This document shows, one piece after another, positions 1-8,809 of a stretch of 64,000 nucleotides of DNA; position 1 is the first letter of the stretch; each line of letters opens with the position of its first letter. The stretch covers positions 27,701 through 91,700 of the forward strand of contig NZ_ATXL01000003.1 in NCBI RefSeq assembly GCF_000421665.1, given 5' to 3'. A program made the position numbers and the translations under genes. Below the pieces are notes generated by a model, which worked only from the letters and a program-made list of their open reading frames with translations, ran no database searches and was not told the DNA's origin. This DNA is from Bavariicoccus seileri WCC 4188 (lineage in GTDB: Bacteria > Bacillota > Bacilli > Lactobacillales > Aerococcaceae).

Positions 1-276
1 ATGTCTTAGAATAGTGATAACGTCATCACTAGCCATCTCGTCCGGAGCCAACGTGCGACCATCTAGCCACTCTTGTGCTGTTAGGATATCACCATTGTGG
101 GACCGCTTCGTCCAGATCAATTTGGCTGTTATCCCTTCAGTCGATAGAGCTGCTAAGAAAGGCGATGAATTTTTTTTAAGAAAGATGCGTTGGTCTTCCT
201 TTGTACCCATATAGGCCTGCCCGGTATCTCCCCCAATTGGATGGAGTTGCCAGCCAGAATCTGAATTATAATCCAT
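1..276 (-). CDS. Phosphotransferase (YtmP-like), 5' part only
   Basis: This is the first 92 codons of a reverse-strand gene that runs off the left edge. The ATG at 276 has a good ribosome site (AAGGTGG) about 10 nt upstream. The protein starts MDYNSDSGWQLHPIGGDTGQ and continues with FLKKNSSPFLAALSTEGI, LIWTKR and TAQEWLDGRTL, which is the N-lobe of an aminoglycoside/choline kinase-like fold as in the YtmP family. It lies 43 nt after ecsB on the same strand; in related firmicutes a YtmP-type gene commonly follows ecsAB and precedes trmB. The catalytic part is outside the window, so the substrate cannot be judged. Confidence 0.75.
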   Translation of the reverse strand, partial: MDYNSDSGWQLHPIGGDTGQAYMGTKEDQRIFLKKNSSPFLAALSTEGITAKLIWTKRSHNGDILTAQEWLDGRTLAPDEMASDDVITILRH

Positions 277-319
277 CACTTATGCCACCTTACCCTGTTA
301 AACCACTTATTTTTTCTGC

Positions 320-1636
320 TCATTTTAACAACTTTTTCTTTTTCTTTCGCACACTTCGGCGTGCCACTTCAACGGCTTGGCGAATCCCTTCTGCTAATAG
401 GACACCACCAACGGCTGTCACCCAGCTTATCGGTGCTGAATGAACGACTTTATATACTATACCTAAAAAAACCGCTTGTGACAATATAGATAGTCTAATT
501 AATCGTGTAAAATCGGCTGTTTGTTCCGCGTCACTTGCCGGATATATCGCTAGCAAACTTTTTTTGACCGATACTTCTCTTAATGGCAACCATTGGAGCA
601 AGGTCAAAAATGTGACCCCCGACATAACTAATAAACCCATTAACCAGTGATCAACACTGATTAAAAAGAGCGACCCTACTAGTGTCAGCCGGAACCACAG
701 CGCTAGATAGTGTTGATTCCTAACCACGATTCTGACCCACAGATAACCCTCAGGACTTTTCATGCGTCGGCTCAACTGTTCAACCAGCGAGTCTAGATAA
801 CGCCTACGCTTCACCGATGTATTTCCTAATTCCTTCACATCCGTAAATTGTGAGAGAAAGACATAAATCATTTGTTGACGATCTTGTTCTATTGTAATAG
901 CGTTCTCGATGGCAATAAAGTGTTTTGCCTGTTTTAGCGTCCGAATAGTTCGCCCTAACATGACTACTGAGACCGTTGCCCAAATCACTGCTGCTATCAC
1001 AGCAATCGTTGCAGAAAAATAACCACTGCCCAATAAGACGAAGGTAATCAGAAATAAACCACCACTGATTTTACCGAGACGCCCGTTGTATTGTCTTCCC
1101 TTTTCAGACAATTGGAATAATCGGTTGACAAAGGTCAACAAAGTAGTTGAAATTACTATTATCACTACAGCCAAACTGCCAAGCGGTTCATATCTGAGAA
1201 ATGGTAGTACCATAATCGTTACAACCACTGATAAAACCAATTGTCCTATTAAACTAGACGAGCTACTCTTGACGATATACCGTTTAAGACCAGCGAGGTC
1301 GGCCATCAAAAAGAGCTTGTCAGCTGGTACAAGATAGGTTTTGATTTTCCCTGATGAACTGACTAATGCGAGTAGCAGGATGGCAATAAAAGCGACTAAC
1401 TGGAGTTGCCAACCATCTGCTTTCAGCCAGCGACTATATTGTAAGGCAAATGCGCCAATCAAAAAGACGATGACTACTAGTATATGATCATTCAACACAT
1501 AACGAGAGTAATGGGACATTTTTTTGAGAAATGCCTTACTTCGTTCACTTCTGATGGCTACATAATCGAGTGTGGCGGATGCATCATTACCCATTTCACG
1601 CCTAACATCATCTATTGTTTTCTTGTGAGGAGACAT
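320..1636 (-). CDS. ecsB: ABC transporter membrane protein EcsB
   Basis: A 438-residue polytopic membrane protein with about ten hydrophobic segments, including pairs near residues 50-90, 125-165 and 190-235 and a C-terminal group from about 320 to 420. It ends in a very basic tail (RRSVRKKKKKLLK). It follows ecsA with a 5-nt gap and has its own AGGAGG site, so the two are translated together as an ATPase and membrane pair. In Bacillus subtilis EcsAB affects protein secretion, regulated intramembrane proteolysis and competence; the transported substrate is not settled. Assignment rests on size, topology and the conserved arrangement of hit, ecsA and ecsB. Confidence 0.88.
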   Translation of the reverse strand: MSPHKKTIDDVRREMGNDASATLDYVAIRSERSKAFLKKMSHYSRYVLNDHILVVIVFLIGAFALQYSRWLKADGWQLQLVAFIAILLLALVSSSGKIKTYLVPADKLFLMADLAGLKRYIVKSSSSSLIGQLVLSVVVTIMVLPFLRYEPLGSLAVVIIVISTTLLTFVNRLFQLSEKGRQYNGRLGKISGGLFLITFVLLGSGYFSATIAVIAAVIWATVSVVMLGRTIRTLKQAKHFIAIENAITIEQDRQQMIYVFLSQFTDVKELGNTSVKRRRYLDSLVEQLSRRMKSPEGYLWVRIVVRNQHYLALWFRLTLVGSLFLISVDHWLMGLLVMSGVTFLTLLQWLPLREVSVKKSLLAIYPASDAEQTADFTRLIRLSILSQAVFLGIVYKVVHSAPISWVTAVGGVLLAEGIRQAVEVARRSVRKKKKKLLK

Positions 1637-1641
1637 AACTG

Positions 1642-2367
1642 CTACCTCCTTGCAACTTTCAAATACAATTGATCAAGGGTCGCCTCTGGTTCATTCAGTT
1701 GAGCACGGACCTCATCCAAAGTACCATAAGCAGCAACGCGTCCTTCGTGAAGCATCACAAACGCATCACATAGCTTTTCTGCTGAGCTCAACACGTGGGT
1801 CGACATTAGGACGGATTTCTGTTCCCTCTTCTTTTCTTCTACGATCGTCAAAAAGGTATCAATGGCAAGCGGATCCAATCCCAAGAAAGGTTCATCGATT
1901 ACAAATAAAGAGACATCAAGCATCATCGCACAGATAATCATCACTTTTTGCTGCATTCCCTTAGAGAAATGCACGGGAAACCACTCTAATTCTTTCTCTA
2001 AACGAAAAGCTTTAACGTATTTTAGCGCTCTCTCCCAAACAGCAGGTATGTCCTGATGATAGGCCTTAGCGGTCAACTCAATGTGCTCTTTAAGGGTTAA
2101 TTCAGGATAAAGAATAGGCGCTTCAGGGATATAAGCAACCCGGCTTCTAAATAAGACGGGTTCCTTTTCTTGCGACAATTCGTCAAGAGTTATTCCTCCT
2201 GAAAAAGGGGTCAACAACCCCATAATTTCCTTGATTGTTGTCGATTTTCCGGCACCATTCAGTCCTATTAAGGCAGTGCAATTCCCTGTTTTTGCTGAAA
2301 AACTAATATCATGTATGACCGGTTCACTCAAATAACCGCCACTCACTTTATGTAACGTTAAGACCAT
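1642..2367 (-). CDS. ecsA: ABC transporter ATPase EcsA
   Basis: A 241-residue ATPase. Walker A is GLNGAGKST at residues 35-43, the signature is FSKGMQQK, Walker B reads LFVIDEPFLGLDP and the switch histidine is in MSTHVLSS. The signature lacks the usual LSGGQ, as in EcsA and other exporter ATPases of this branch. The gene is transcribed away from hit, and the roughly 210-nt gap between them should hold both promoters. It is co-transcribed with ecsB and probably the phosphotransferase gene. Confidence 0.92.
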   Translation of the reverse strand: MVLTLHKVSGGYLSEPVIHDISFSAKTGNCTALIGLNGAGKSTTIKEIMGLLTPFSGGITLDELSQEKEPVLFRSRVAYIPEAPILYPELTLKEHIELTAKAYHQDIPAVWERALKYVKAFRLEKELEWFPVHFSKGMQQKVMIICAMMLDVSLFVIDEPFLGLDPLAIDTFLTIVEEKKREQKSVLMSTHVLSSAEKLCDAFVMLHEGRVAAYGTLDEVRAQLNEPEATLDQLYLKVARR

Positions 2368-2577
2368 TACTTTCTCCCAATTCCCCTCTATTTTAGTTAG
2401 AGTGATCCGTGTTTCAAACAGACTTGACTCTTAATGATCCCCTTCCATTCATGAGGACCTAACGTTTTAAGAATTTACCCTATTGTACCACGACACCCAG
2501 TGAAACGATACCGTTCCCCTTTTCTGTATGCTATACTTTTAAGTAACAAAACCTAATGCATTCAAGGAGGAATTTCA

Positions 2578-3009
2578 GTGAGTGAAACTATATTTGAAAA
2601 AATAATCAAAAAAGAGATCCCAGCTTATGTTGTTTATGAAGACGATGTGGTCTTGGCCTTTTTAGACATTTCTCAAGTTACCCCTGGTCACACCTTAGTC
2701 CTTCCTAAAAAACACGTGGCCGATATTTTCGACTATGACGGCGACTTAGCTGCCACTGTTTTCAGTCGGATTCCTAAAATTGCTCGTGCTATTCGTACAT
2801 TTGATCCCGCTATCAAGGGGCTCAATATTCTCTGCAACAATGGGGCTTTAGCCTACCAAAGCGTTTTCCACTCGCATATCCACCTAATTCCGCGCTATAC
2901 AGAAGACGATTCATTCGGGTTGAAATGGGCTGATAATAGTGCTGATTATACGCCAGAACAATATGAAGCAATTGCAGCAAAAATAGCTGAAAAAATAGAG
3001 GAGGATTAA
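2578..3009 (+). CDS. hit: HIT family nucleotide hydrolase
   Basis: A 143-residue histidine-triad protein. The active-site motif HSHIHLIPR lies near residues 98-106 and provides the nucleophilic histidine for hydrolysis of nucleotide phosphoramidates or dinucleotide polyphosphates. The start is a GTG, chosen because AAGGAGG lies 7 nt upstream and the N-terminus then matches the family pattern ETIFEKIIKKEIPAYVVYED. It is followed 1 nt later by a YtxH-type gene and is divergent from ecsAB, a conserved arrangement in firmicutes. Exact substrate unknown. Confidence 0.93.
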   Translation: MSETIFEKIIKKEIPAYVVYEDDVVLAFLDISQVTPGHTLVLPKKHVADIFDYDGDLAATVFSRIPKIARAIRTFDPAIKGLNILCNNGALAYQSVFHSHIHLIPRYTEDDSFGLKWADNSADYTPEQYEAIAAKIAEKIEED

Positions 3010-3010
3010 G

Positions 3011-3340
3011 ATGGGATTTTTTAAAGGTCTGATCGTTGGTGGCCTAGTCAGTGGAATAGCCACTTTGCTCTACACCCCAAACGACGGTAAGACAAATCAA
3101 AAAATAGTGAAGGACTATCTTGAAACCTTAGCTGAATCAGTAGATGATTTGACTGATTCAACTACTTCCTTAAGCGATGCACTCGATCGTTTCAAGACAG
3201 TAGGCTTAAAAAGCCTGACAGATGCTACACAAGGGATCACTGATTCAGTTGAACGATTCGACTCAGATACTAAACCACGCGTTCGCCGGATCAACGCTGA
3301 GATCGAATCACTGTCAAACTCGTTGGACGATTTGAAATGA
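3011..3340 (+). CDS. YtxH domain protein
   Basis: A 109-residue protein with one N-terminal hydrophobic segment containing glycines (GLIVGGLVSGIATLLYTP, about residues 5-22), then a long polar helical region rich in Ser, Asp, Leu and Thr. This is the YtxH (gas-vesicle-like) layout: one membrane anchor and a coiled-coil-like cytoplasmic or surface tail. It is fused transcriptionally to hit and followed by a clear terminator. Family members are stress-associated in Bacillus, but the molecular role is unknown. Confidence 0.8.
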   Translation: MGFFKGLIVGGLVSGIATLLYTPNDGKTNQKIVKDYLETLAESVDDLTDSTTSLSDALDRFKTVGLKSLTDATQGITDSVERFDSDTKPRVRRINAEIESLSNSLDDLK

Positions 3341-3385
3341 TTGCTTTCTTTCATTGTTTTCAATAAAAGGACCAATAACAAACGG

Positions 3386-3413
3386 AGATGGGTTGCAAAA
3401 CCCATCTTTTTTT
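3386..3413 (+). terminator. Intrinsic terminator of hit-ytxH
   Basis: A perfect 9-bp stem (AGATGGGTT with AACCCATCT) and a GCAA tetraloop are followed by a run of T residues. It lies 45 nt after the YtxH gene and ends that operon. Confidence 0.9.
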
Positions 3414-3475
3414 GTGAAAAGCATCCTAATTTTAGCCTTTTTTTCATGATAAAAATAATTTTATAGGATAAAAAA

Positions 3476-3504
3476 TTGTCAAATCGTTAAAATCACATTA
3501 CAAT
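3476..3504 (+). promoter_or_regulatory. Sigma-A-type promoter of the amino-acid ABC operon
   Basis: TTGTCA at 3476-3481 and TACAAT at 3499-3504 are separated by exactly 17 nt. The promoter lies about 114 nt before the first gene. The leader in between is AT-rich and I see no riboswitch in it. Confidence 0.65.
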
Positions 3505-3617
3505 TAGAGGCAGTTATTAGTTTTTAATGAGATAATTGTAAGAGGAGTCTTACTTAAAAACATCTTAACTGTATCTATTTTGTTAACAACTGCTAATTAT
3601 TCAAAGGGGGCAATACT

Positions 3618-4349
3618 ATGATCGAATTTCAACACGTCGACAAATTCTATGGCGACTTCCATGCGCTAAAAGATATCAATCTCACAATTGATAAAGGAGA
3701 AGTAGTCACACTGATAGGACCTTCTGGATCAGGTAAAAGTACTCTCTTACGCTGTATCAACCGATTAGAAGCTATCACAAAAGGAAAATTGTTGATTAAT
3801 GATGTCGATATCTCAGCTAAAGACACCGACATCCGCAAGATTCGCCGAAATATTGGGATGGTGTTCCAACATTTTGAACTCTACCCTCATATGACTGTAC
3901 TAAAAAACATTACACTCGCGCCACGAAAAGTACTCCATGTCGATGAAAAAGAAGCAGAAGAACGGGCTGAGCGTTTCTTGAAACGAGTTAATCTTTGGGA
4001 TAAACGTAACTCCTATCCTAACCAACTCTCCGGTGGGCAAAAGCAACGGGTCGCAATTGCTCGTGGACTTGCGATGAATCCTGAAATCATGTTATTCGAT
4101 GAACCAACCAGTGCTCTTGACCCCGAAACTACGGGTGATGTTTTGGATGTCATGCAACGCATCGCCGAAGAAGATAAAATGACGATGGTCGTTGTAACAC
4201 ACGAAATGGGCTTTGCTCGTGAAGTCAGTGACCGAACTATTTTCATGGCAGAAGGCTTGATTCTTGAAGACCGTCCAAGCCAAGATTTCTTTAATGCCCC
4301 GCAAGATGAACGTGCTCAACAATTCTTGAACCAAATTATTCGCCACTGA
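3618..4349 (+). CDS. Polar amino-acid ABC transporter ATPase (GlnQ type)
   Basis: A 243-residue ATPase with Walker A GPSGSGKST at residues 34-42, Q-loop VFQHFELYPH, signature LSGGQ at 137-141, Walker B IMLFDEPTSALDP and switch histidine in VVTHEMGF. The full length and the phrase FQHFELYPHMTVLKN are typical of polar amino-acid importers (glutamine, glutamate, cystine, arginine). It heads a four-gene operon with one binding protein and two permeases, separated by 17-18 nt gaps and strong ribosome sites. The sequence does not fix the amino acid. Confidence 0.93.
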   Translation: MIEFQHVDKFYGDFHALKDINLTIDKGEVVTLIGPSGSGKSTLLRCINRLEAITKGKLLINDVDISAKDTDIRKIRRNIGMVFQHFELYPHMTVLKNITLAPRKVLHVDEKEAEERAERFLKRVNLWDKRNSYPNQLSGGQKQRVAIARGLAMNPEIMLFDEPTSALDPETTGDVLDVMQRIAEEDKMTMVVVTHEMGFAREVSDRTIFMAEGLILEDRPSQDFFNAPQDERAQQFLNQIIRH

Positions 4350-4366
4350 TCTAAGGAGGTCGTCTT

Positions 4367-5167
4367 ATGACACAACGAAACAGACTTTACCCCCTTTTAG
4401 TTGTGATCTTGAGTTTATTCTTTGTTGCTGGTTGTGGTGCTACTGCCAAAAAAGATATTGCAACACGCATAGAAGGAAGCAACAAGCCGGTTATCACTTG
4501 GGGGGTCAAAACAGATACGAACTTGTTTGGGCTCTATAATATTCAAAACCAGGATATCAAAGGATTTGATGTCGATATCGCGAAAGCTATTACTGATGAG
4601 ATTACAAATGGCGAAGGTGAAGCTGATTTTGTCGAAGTTAGTTCCAAAACGCGGATCTCTTTGCTAAAAAACGGAAATATCGACGCTATTATTGCTACCA
4701 TGACAATCACAGATGAACGGAAAAAAGTCATCGACTTCTCTGATGTTTACTTTGATGCTGGTCAATCTTTACTAGTAGCCAATGATTCTCCTATCGAAAA
4801 TGTCGAATCATTAGAAGAAGGTGCGACAGTATTGGCTGTTAAAGGCGCTAACTCAGCTGCAAACCTGAAAAAACACGCACCACAAGTTCGAATATTAGAA
4901 TTAGAAAACTATAGTGAAGCCTTTACCGCGCTAGCCTCTGGTCAAGGGGAAGCAATGACGACTGATAATGCTATTTTATTGGGGATCATCGATCAAAACC
5001 CTGGTTATCGGTTGGCAGGAGAAGCTTTCACAGAAGAACCATACGGGATTGGGATAGATAAAGGGCAAGATGACTTCTTAGAAGAAGTCAATACAGCTCT
5101 TGAAACCATCAAAAAAAATGGTGTCTATGATGAGATTTACGATAAATGGTTCGGCGGCTTAATGTAA
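4367..5167 (+). CDS. Amino-acid ABC transporter binding lipoprotein
   Basis: A 266-residue secreted protein. The signal peptide ends in a lipobox (VAGC) with the lipid-modified cysteine at residue 23. The mature part has the family-3 solute-binding pattern: GFDVDIAKAI, then VSSKTRISLLKNGNIDAIIATMTIT and VIDFSDVYFDAGQSLLV, the typical polar amino-acid ligand site including an arginine in the TKTR-like position. It should capture substrate outside the membrane for the two permeases downstream. Specificity is undetermined. Confidence 0.93.
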   Translation: MTQRNRLYPLLVVILSLFFVAGCGATAKKDIATRIEGSNKPVITWGVKTDTNLFGLYNIQNQDIKGFDVDIAKAITDEITNGEGEADFVEVSSKTRISLLKNGNIDAIIATMTITDERKKVIDFSDVYFDAGQSLLVANDSPIENVESLEEGATVLAVKGANSAANLKKHAPQVRILELENYSEAFTALASGQGEAMTTDNAILLGIIDQNPGYRLAGEAFTEEPYGIGIDKGQDDFLEEVNTALETIKKNGVYDEIYDKWFGGLM

Positions 5168-5181
5168 AGGAGGAATCTCAC

Positions 5182-5823
5182 ATGTTTTCAGTTTTACAAC
5201 AGTATTGGCCAGCTTATTTGGAGGGGTTCAAGTTTACCCTGATTGCCAGTGTCATCGCTCTAGTCTTTAGCCTTATTATTGGAGCTCTAATGGGGATCAT
5301 GCAGACAAGTCACGTTAAAATCGTTCGAACGATCAGTAATATATATGTCGAGTTTTTTAGAAACATTCCGTTATTGATCATCGTTATGTTCTTTTACGTC
5401 GTTGTCCCCTTGTATCTATTCCCCGTTACAGGATTCGCTTCTGGTGTGATCGGTTTAACCATCTACACGTCTTCATTTATCGCGGATAATGTCAGAGCCG
5501 GCATACAGGCAATCGACCCTGGGCAAATGGAAGCTGGCATGTCACAAGGTTTCAGTTATTCAGAAACGATGCGATATATTATTTTTCCACAAGCAGTTCG
5601 CGTCATTATTCCACCACTAGGTAACCAAACGATCAACTTAGTTAAGAACTCGTCCATACTAGCGATGGTAGCTGGTCTTGATTTGATGTATCAAGGAGAC
5701 TTGATTTCTCAACAAACCTTTAACGTGGTTGAAACTTATGTCATTGTTGGGATCTTTTATCTTTGTATTACTTTCCCACTGACTTATTTCAATAAATTCT
5801 TAGAACGCAGACTTGCGCTTTAA
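5182..5823 (+). CDS. Amino-acid ABC transporter permease 1
   Basis: A 213-residue permease of the HisM/GlnP type with about five membrane segments. The cytoplasmic EAA loop is DPGQMEAGMSQGFSYSETMR, which contacts the ATPase. I chose the ATG at 5182 because AAAGGAGG lies 8 nt upstream; an in-frame ATG at 5146 would add 12 polar residues, overlap the binding-protein gene and lack a good ribosome site. It pairs with the next gene as a heterodimer. Confidence 0.9.
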   Translation: MFSVLQQYWPAYLEGFKFTLIASVIALVFSLIIGALMGIMQTSHVKIVRTISNIYVEFFRNIPLLIIVMFFYVVVPLYLFPVTGFASGVIGLTIYTSSFIADNVRAGIQAIDPGQMEAGMSQGFSYSETMRYIIFPQAVRVIIPPLGNQTINLVKNSSILAMVAGLDLMYQGDLISQQTFNVVETYVIVGIFYLCITFPLTYFNKFLERRLAL

Positions 5824-5841
5824 TCGAAGGGAGTTTTACGT

Positions 5842-6498
5842 ATGAATTTTCAAGACGCTTTTTCTTGGATCAACATTCGCTTTTTACTCTCTGGGTTAAG
5901 CGTAACGATCCAAGTCGCATTCTTTACAATTGTTTTCAGTGTCATCCTAGGCGCATTCCTAGGTGTCATCCGTTACTATAATATTCCTTATGTGTCACGT
6001 GTGTTGGGTTGGGTCTTAGATATTATTAGGAACTTGCCCTTACTACTAATCATTTTCTTCGCCTACTTTGCCTTACCACAAATGGGACTACGAATGAATG
6101 TCTTTTGGTCAACAATCTTCTCGATGACAGTCTTTGAATCGGCAATGATTTCGGAAATTTATCGTGGTGGGTTGAAATCCTTACCACCTGGTCAGTTCGA
6201 AGCTGGGATGTCCAGTGGTCTAACACGAAATCAAACCTTGATTTACATTCTAATGCCTCAAGCTATTCGTCAAACCTTGCCATCGGTTGTCAGCCAGTTG
6301 ATTGCATTAATCAAAGATACCTCTTTAGCGACAATCATTTCGTTGCCAGAGTTGACTCATAATGCGAAGATTATCTATGGACAAACAACATCATATGTTA
6401 TCCCAATGTTCGTAGCATTAGCCTTCTTCTATTTCGTGATTTGTTATGCTCTGTCACGATTCGCAAGATATCTAGCTAAAACGATGGCTAATAGTTGA
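5842..6498 (+). CDS. Amino-acid ABC transporter permease 2
   Basis: A 218-residue permease of the same family as its upstream neighbour, with the EAA loop PPGQFEAGMSSGLTRNQTL and a conserved LIKDTSLATIISLPEL segment. It begins 18 nt after permease 1 and is the last gene of the operon. The operon is complete for transport: ATPase, binding protein and two permeases. Confidence 0.92.
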   Translation: MNFQDAFSWINIRFLLSGLSVTIQVAFFTIVFSVILGAFLGVIRYYNIPYVSRVLGWVLDIIRNLPLLLIIFFAYFALPQMGLRMNVFWSTIFSMTVFESAMISEIYRGGLKSLPPGQFEAGMSSGLTRNQTLIYILMPQAIRQTLPSVVSQLIALIKDTSLATIISLPELTHNAKIIYGQTTSYVIPMFVALAFFYFVICYALSRFARYLAKTMANS

Positions 6499-6560
6499 AG
6501 AGCTGTGTAAATAATCTTGTATTCCTCTGATACTTTGAATAACTATAAATACACAAGGAT

Positions 6561-6594
6561 AAAAAAGAAGTGAGAAAATCTCACTTCTTTTTTT
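6561..6594. terminator. Bidirectional terminator between the ABC operon and ung
   Basis: A 9-bp perfect stem (GAAGTGAGA with TCTCACTTC) has an AAA loop and is flanked by A and T runs on both sides. It can end both the forward ABC operon and the convergent ung gene. Confidence 0.88.
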
Positions 6595-6640
6595 CTACTT
6601 TAAACGGTGTTCTATCAGCAACTTCTTCAACTAGCTCTGT

Positions 6641-7315
6641 CTAGATACACCAATCCACTGGTTTTTCTCCCATCTTAATGAGGGCAAAGTTTGCTGTTGA
6701 GAATGGTTTTGACCCAAAGAAACCACGATAGGCTGATAGTGGGCTAGGGTGTGGGGATTCGATAATCACATGTTTATGGGTGTCAATCAATTTTTTCTTG
6801 GCTCTTGATGGGCTACCCCACAGGATAAATACGACAGGTTTGTGTCGTTCGTTTAATGCCTTGATGATTCCATCAGTGACCTCTTCCCAACCTTTATCTC
6901 GGTGCGAAAAAGCTTGGTGTGCTCGAACTGTGAGGACTGTATTTAACAATAACACGCCTTCTTTCGCCCATTTTGTCAAATCTCCATGGTTTGGAATTGG
7001 GCATCCTAAATCCGAGTGTAATTCTTTATAGATATTTTGCAGACTTGGCGGAATTTTAACGCCCTTTTTAACTGAAAAAGCTAATCCATTCGCTTGCCCT
7101 TCTCCGTGATATGGATCTTGTCCTAGAATACACACTTTAACTTTGTCATATGGCGTTAAAGTCAGTGCTTGCCATATTTCAGTCATTGGTGGATATATGG
7201 GAGGGTGATTTCTAGTGTACTCTGTCTTCAAAAAGTCATGTAGTTTGCTATAACTCTCGTTTGCCGTCAATTTTTCAAGAATGGGTTGCCAATCATTATC
7301 CAAAGAAATTGTCAC
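6641..7315 (-). CDS. ung: Uracil-DNA glycosylase
   Basis: A 224-residue family-1 uracil-DNA glycosylase. The water-activating motif GQDPYHG is at residues 65-71 (catalytic Asp67), the uracil-specific segment LLLNTVLTV follows, and the HPSPLSAYRGFFG motif carries the catalytic histidine. It removes uracil from DNA to start base excision repair. It is a single gene, convergent with the amino-acid transporter operon. Length and motifs are normal. Confidence 0.97.
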   Translation of the reverse strand: MTISLDNDWQPILEKLTANESYSKLHDFLKTEYTRNHPPIYPPMTEIWQALTLTPYDKVKVCILGQDPYHGEGQANGLAFSVKKGVKIPPSLQNIYKELHSDLGCPIPNHGDLTKWAKEGVLLLNTVLTVRAHQAFSHRDKGWEEVTDGIIKALNERHKPVVFILWGSPSRAKKKLIDTHKHVIIESPHPSPLSAYRGFFGSKPFSTANFALIKMGEKPVDWCI

Positions 7316-7463
7316 GTGTCTCTCTCCTTCTTATAGGCATTATCAAATTAAAAATATCTCATTATTGTCTTCTATCTTAACATATATGTTGCTTTGGGGA
7401 TGCACAATGTTATCGTTTTGGTTACAATGTAAGTAACATTCAAACAATTAAAGGAGATCAAAG

Positions 7464-8345
7464 ATGTCATTACAGCTCGTAGCTTCTGATATGGATGGTA
7501 CTTTACTAAGAGACCACTCCCAAATCTCACCTGAAAATGTAGCTAAAATCAAAGAAATCCAACAACTTGGAATTACGTTTGTGGCTTGTACTGGTCGGAC
7601 GTTGGAACAAGCTCGTAGTGTTTTAGATCATTACGGGATTACTTGTCCGTTGATCACATTGAACGGGGCACAAATTTATACCGCTGATAACACATTAGAA
7701 TTTGAACGTCCGCTGTCTAAAGAGACTGCTCATCACTTATATCAAAATACCGATTCCTTAAAAGTCATTCCAGAATTATTGACGGACCAAGGTATTTTTA
7801 TGCGTTCTCGTGAAGAACGGTTCAGCAGTTATGTTTATTTCTATCGCATGGTCAATCATGAAGCCAAAGATTCGGAGATCGTTGCTACTTTAAGAGATCT
7901 TGAATCTAAATGGCATATCAAATATGCGGCTGACCTGAAAGACTTGATTGATACACACAACGTCTTAAAGATGACCTTCTTTACAGATCACGACATTGCC
8001 CTTTTAAAAGCATTGCAATACGATCTCACGCAACGTTATCCCGATATCTCAGTCACAAGTTCTGGTCTTGGAAATATTGAAATTAGTTCAAAGGAAGCCC
8101 AAAAAGGATTAGCTATTGCACGATTTGCGAAAGACAATGGTATCTCTCTCGATCGCACGATGACGATTGGCGACAACTTAAATGATATCTCAATGTTGAA
8201 AGTTGCAAAATACAGTTTTGCTGTGGGGAACGCTCAACTAGAAGTTCGTCAAGCCGCCAAACATCTGACCAAAACAAATGTTGAAAATGGCGTCAGCTTA
8301 GCTATCGACAAGGCTATTACTATGTCAACTCAAACAACCCATTAA
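7464..8345 (+). CDS. Cof-type HAD-IIB phosphatase
   Basis: A 293-residue HAD-superfamily hydrolase. Motif I is DMDGT with the nucleophile Asp9 and the acid/base Asp11, motif II is ACTGR, and motif IV is GDNLNDISML with the magnesium-binding aspartates. The inserted cap (about residues 85-190) is the Cof/YidA type, so it likely dephosphorylates a sugar phosphate or nucleotide. The start has AAAGGAGAT upstream. It stands alone before the YvrJ-type gene. Confidence 0.9.
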   Translation: MSLQLVASDMDGTLLRDHSQISPENVAKIKEIQQLGITFVACTGRTLEQARSVLDHYGITCPLITLNGAQIYTADNTLEFERPLSKETAHHLYQNTDSLKVIPELLTDQGIFMRSREERFSSYVYFYRMVNHEAKDSEIVATLRDLESKWHIKYAADLKDLIDTHNVLKMTFFTDHDIALLKALQYDLTQRYPDISVTSSGLGNIEISSKEAQKGLAIARFAKDNGISLDRTMTIGDNLNDISMLKVAKYSFAVGNAQLEVRQAAKHLTKTNVENGVSLAIDKAITMSTQTTH

Positions 8346-8364
8346 TGTTAAGAAAAGTACATTC

Positions 8365-8416
8365 TGTTCATAATGAACATGATCGAGGTAACAGTTAGCA
8401 CTCTTCTATTCGTTTT
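8365..8416 (+). promoter_or_regulatory. Palindrome and candidate alternative-sigma promoter of the YvrJ-type gene
   Basis: A perfect 15-bp palindrome TGTTCATAATGAACA lies at 8365-8379. Six nucleotides later comes AGGTAACA (8386-8393), then 17 nt and CGTTTT (8411-8416). The same AGGTAACA and CGTWTT pair precedes the DUF1659 gene at 14693-14722. I infer -35 and -10 elements for the sigma factor at 14750-15253, with the palindrome as a possible operator. Neither a start site nor the sigma specificity is known. Confidence 0.45.
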
Positions 8417-8512
8417 TATCAATAGCTCAGCTAGTCTCGCTCTAACGCTTGTCTGCTAACACTAGCGTTAAAGGAACTGGTCGAGTAAAAAACGAAAGGA
8501 AGGTGTTTTTTG

Positions 8513-8683
8513 ATGATGTCAGATCTAAGCGTTTATATCGATCTTATTGGTAATATAGGTTTTCCGATCCTGTTAGTGTTCTACTTGCTGAATCGGACAG
8601 AGAAGAAACTCGATACGATCATTCAACTGATGACAGAGTCCCTCAACCTCTTAAAACCATTGTCACAAGTTCAACCGACATAA
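8513..8683 (+). CDS. YvrJ family small membrane protein
   Basis: A 56-residue protein: MMSDLSVYIDLIGNIGFP, then ILLVFYLLNRTEKKLDTIIQ. A single membrane segment with the conserved NxGFPI start, followed by an amphipathic helix with RxEKKLD, is the YvrJ family pattern. AAAGGAAGG precedes the start; either of two adjacent ATGs (8513, 8516) could be used. A terminator follows. In Bacillus subtilis the yvrJ operon belongs to the SigO-RsoA regulon, and here the gene shares an upstream motif with the sigma-linked DUF1659 gene. The function is unknown. Confidence 0.8.
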   Translation: MMSDLSVYIDLIGNIGFPILLVFYLLNRTEKKLDTIIQLMTESLNLLKPLSQVQPT

Positions 8684-8704
8684 GAACTAGCAAGAATAAC
8701 CTCG

Positions 8705-8739
8705 AGGTAAAGCAAAAAACACTGCTTTACCTTTTTTTT
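8705..8739 (+). terminator. Terminator after the YvrJ-type gene
   Basis: A 10-bp perfect stem (AGGTAAAGCA with TGCTTTACCT) is followed by eight T residues. Confidence 0.92.
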
Positions 8740-8809
8740 ATGCACTTTTTACTATAAAAACGTGAAAATTCGTTATAATAGGAATAGACAAGCTTATGGG
8801 AGGATTTAC

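Noticed and set aside
8365..8379. LexA-type SOS box
   Set aside because: The half-sites are GTTC then GAAC, the reverse order of the firmicute LexA box (GAAC then GTTC).
8762..8809. Longer start (GTG at 8762) for the deoxyribosyltransferase
   Set aside because: It would place a TATAAT element inside the gene, has no ribosome site, and adds residues not in the family; the ATG at 8810 has GGGAGGA.
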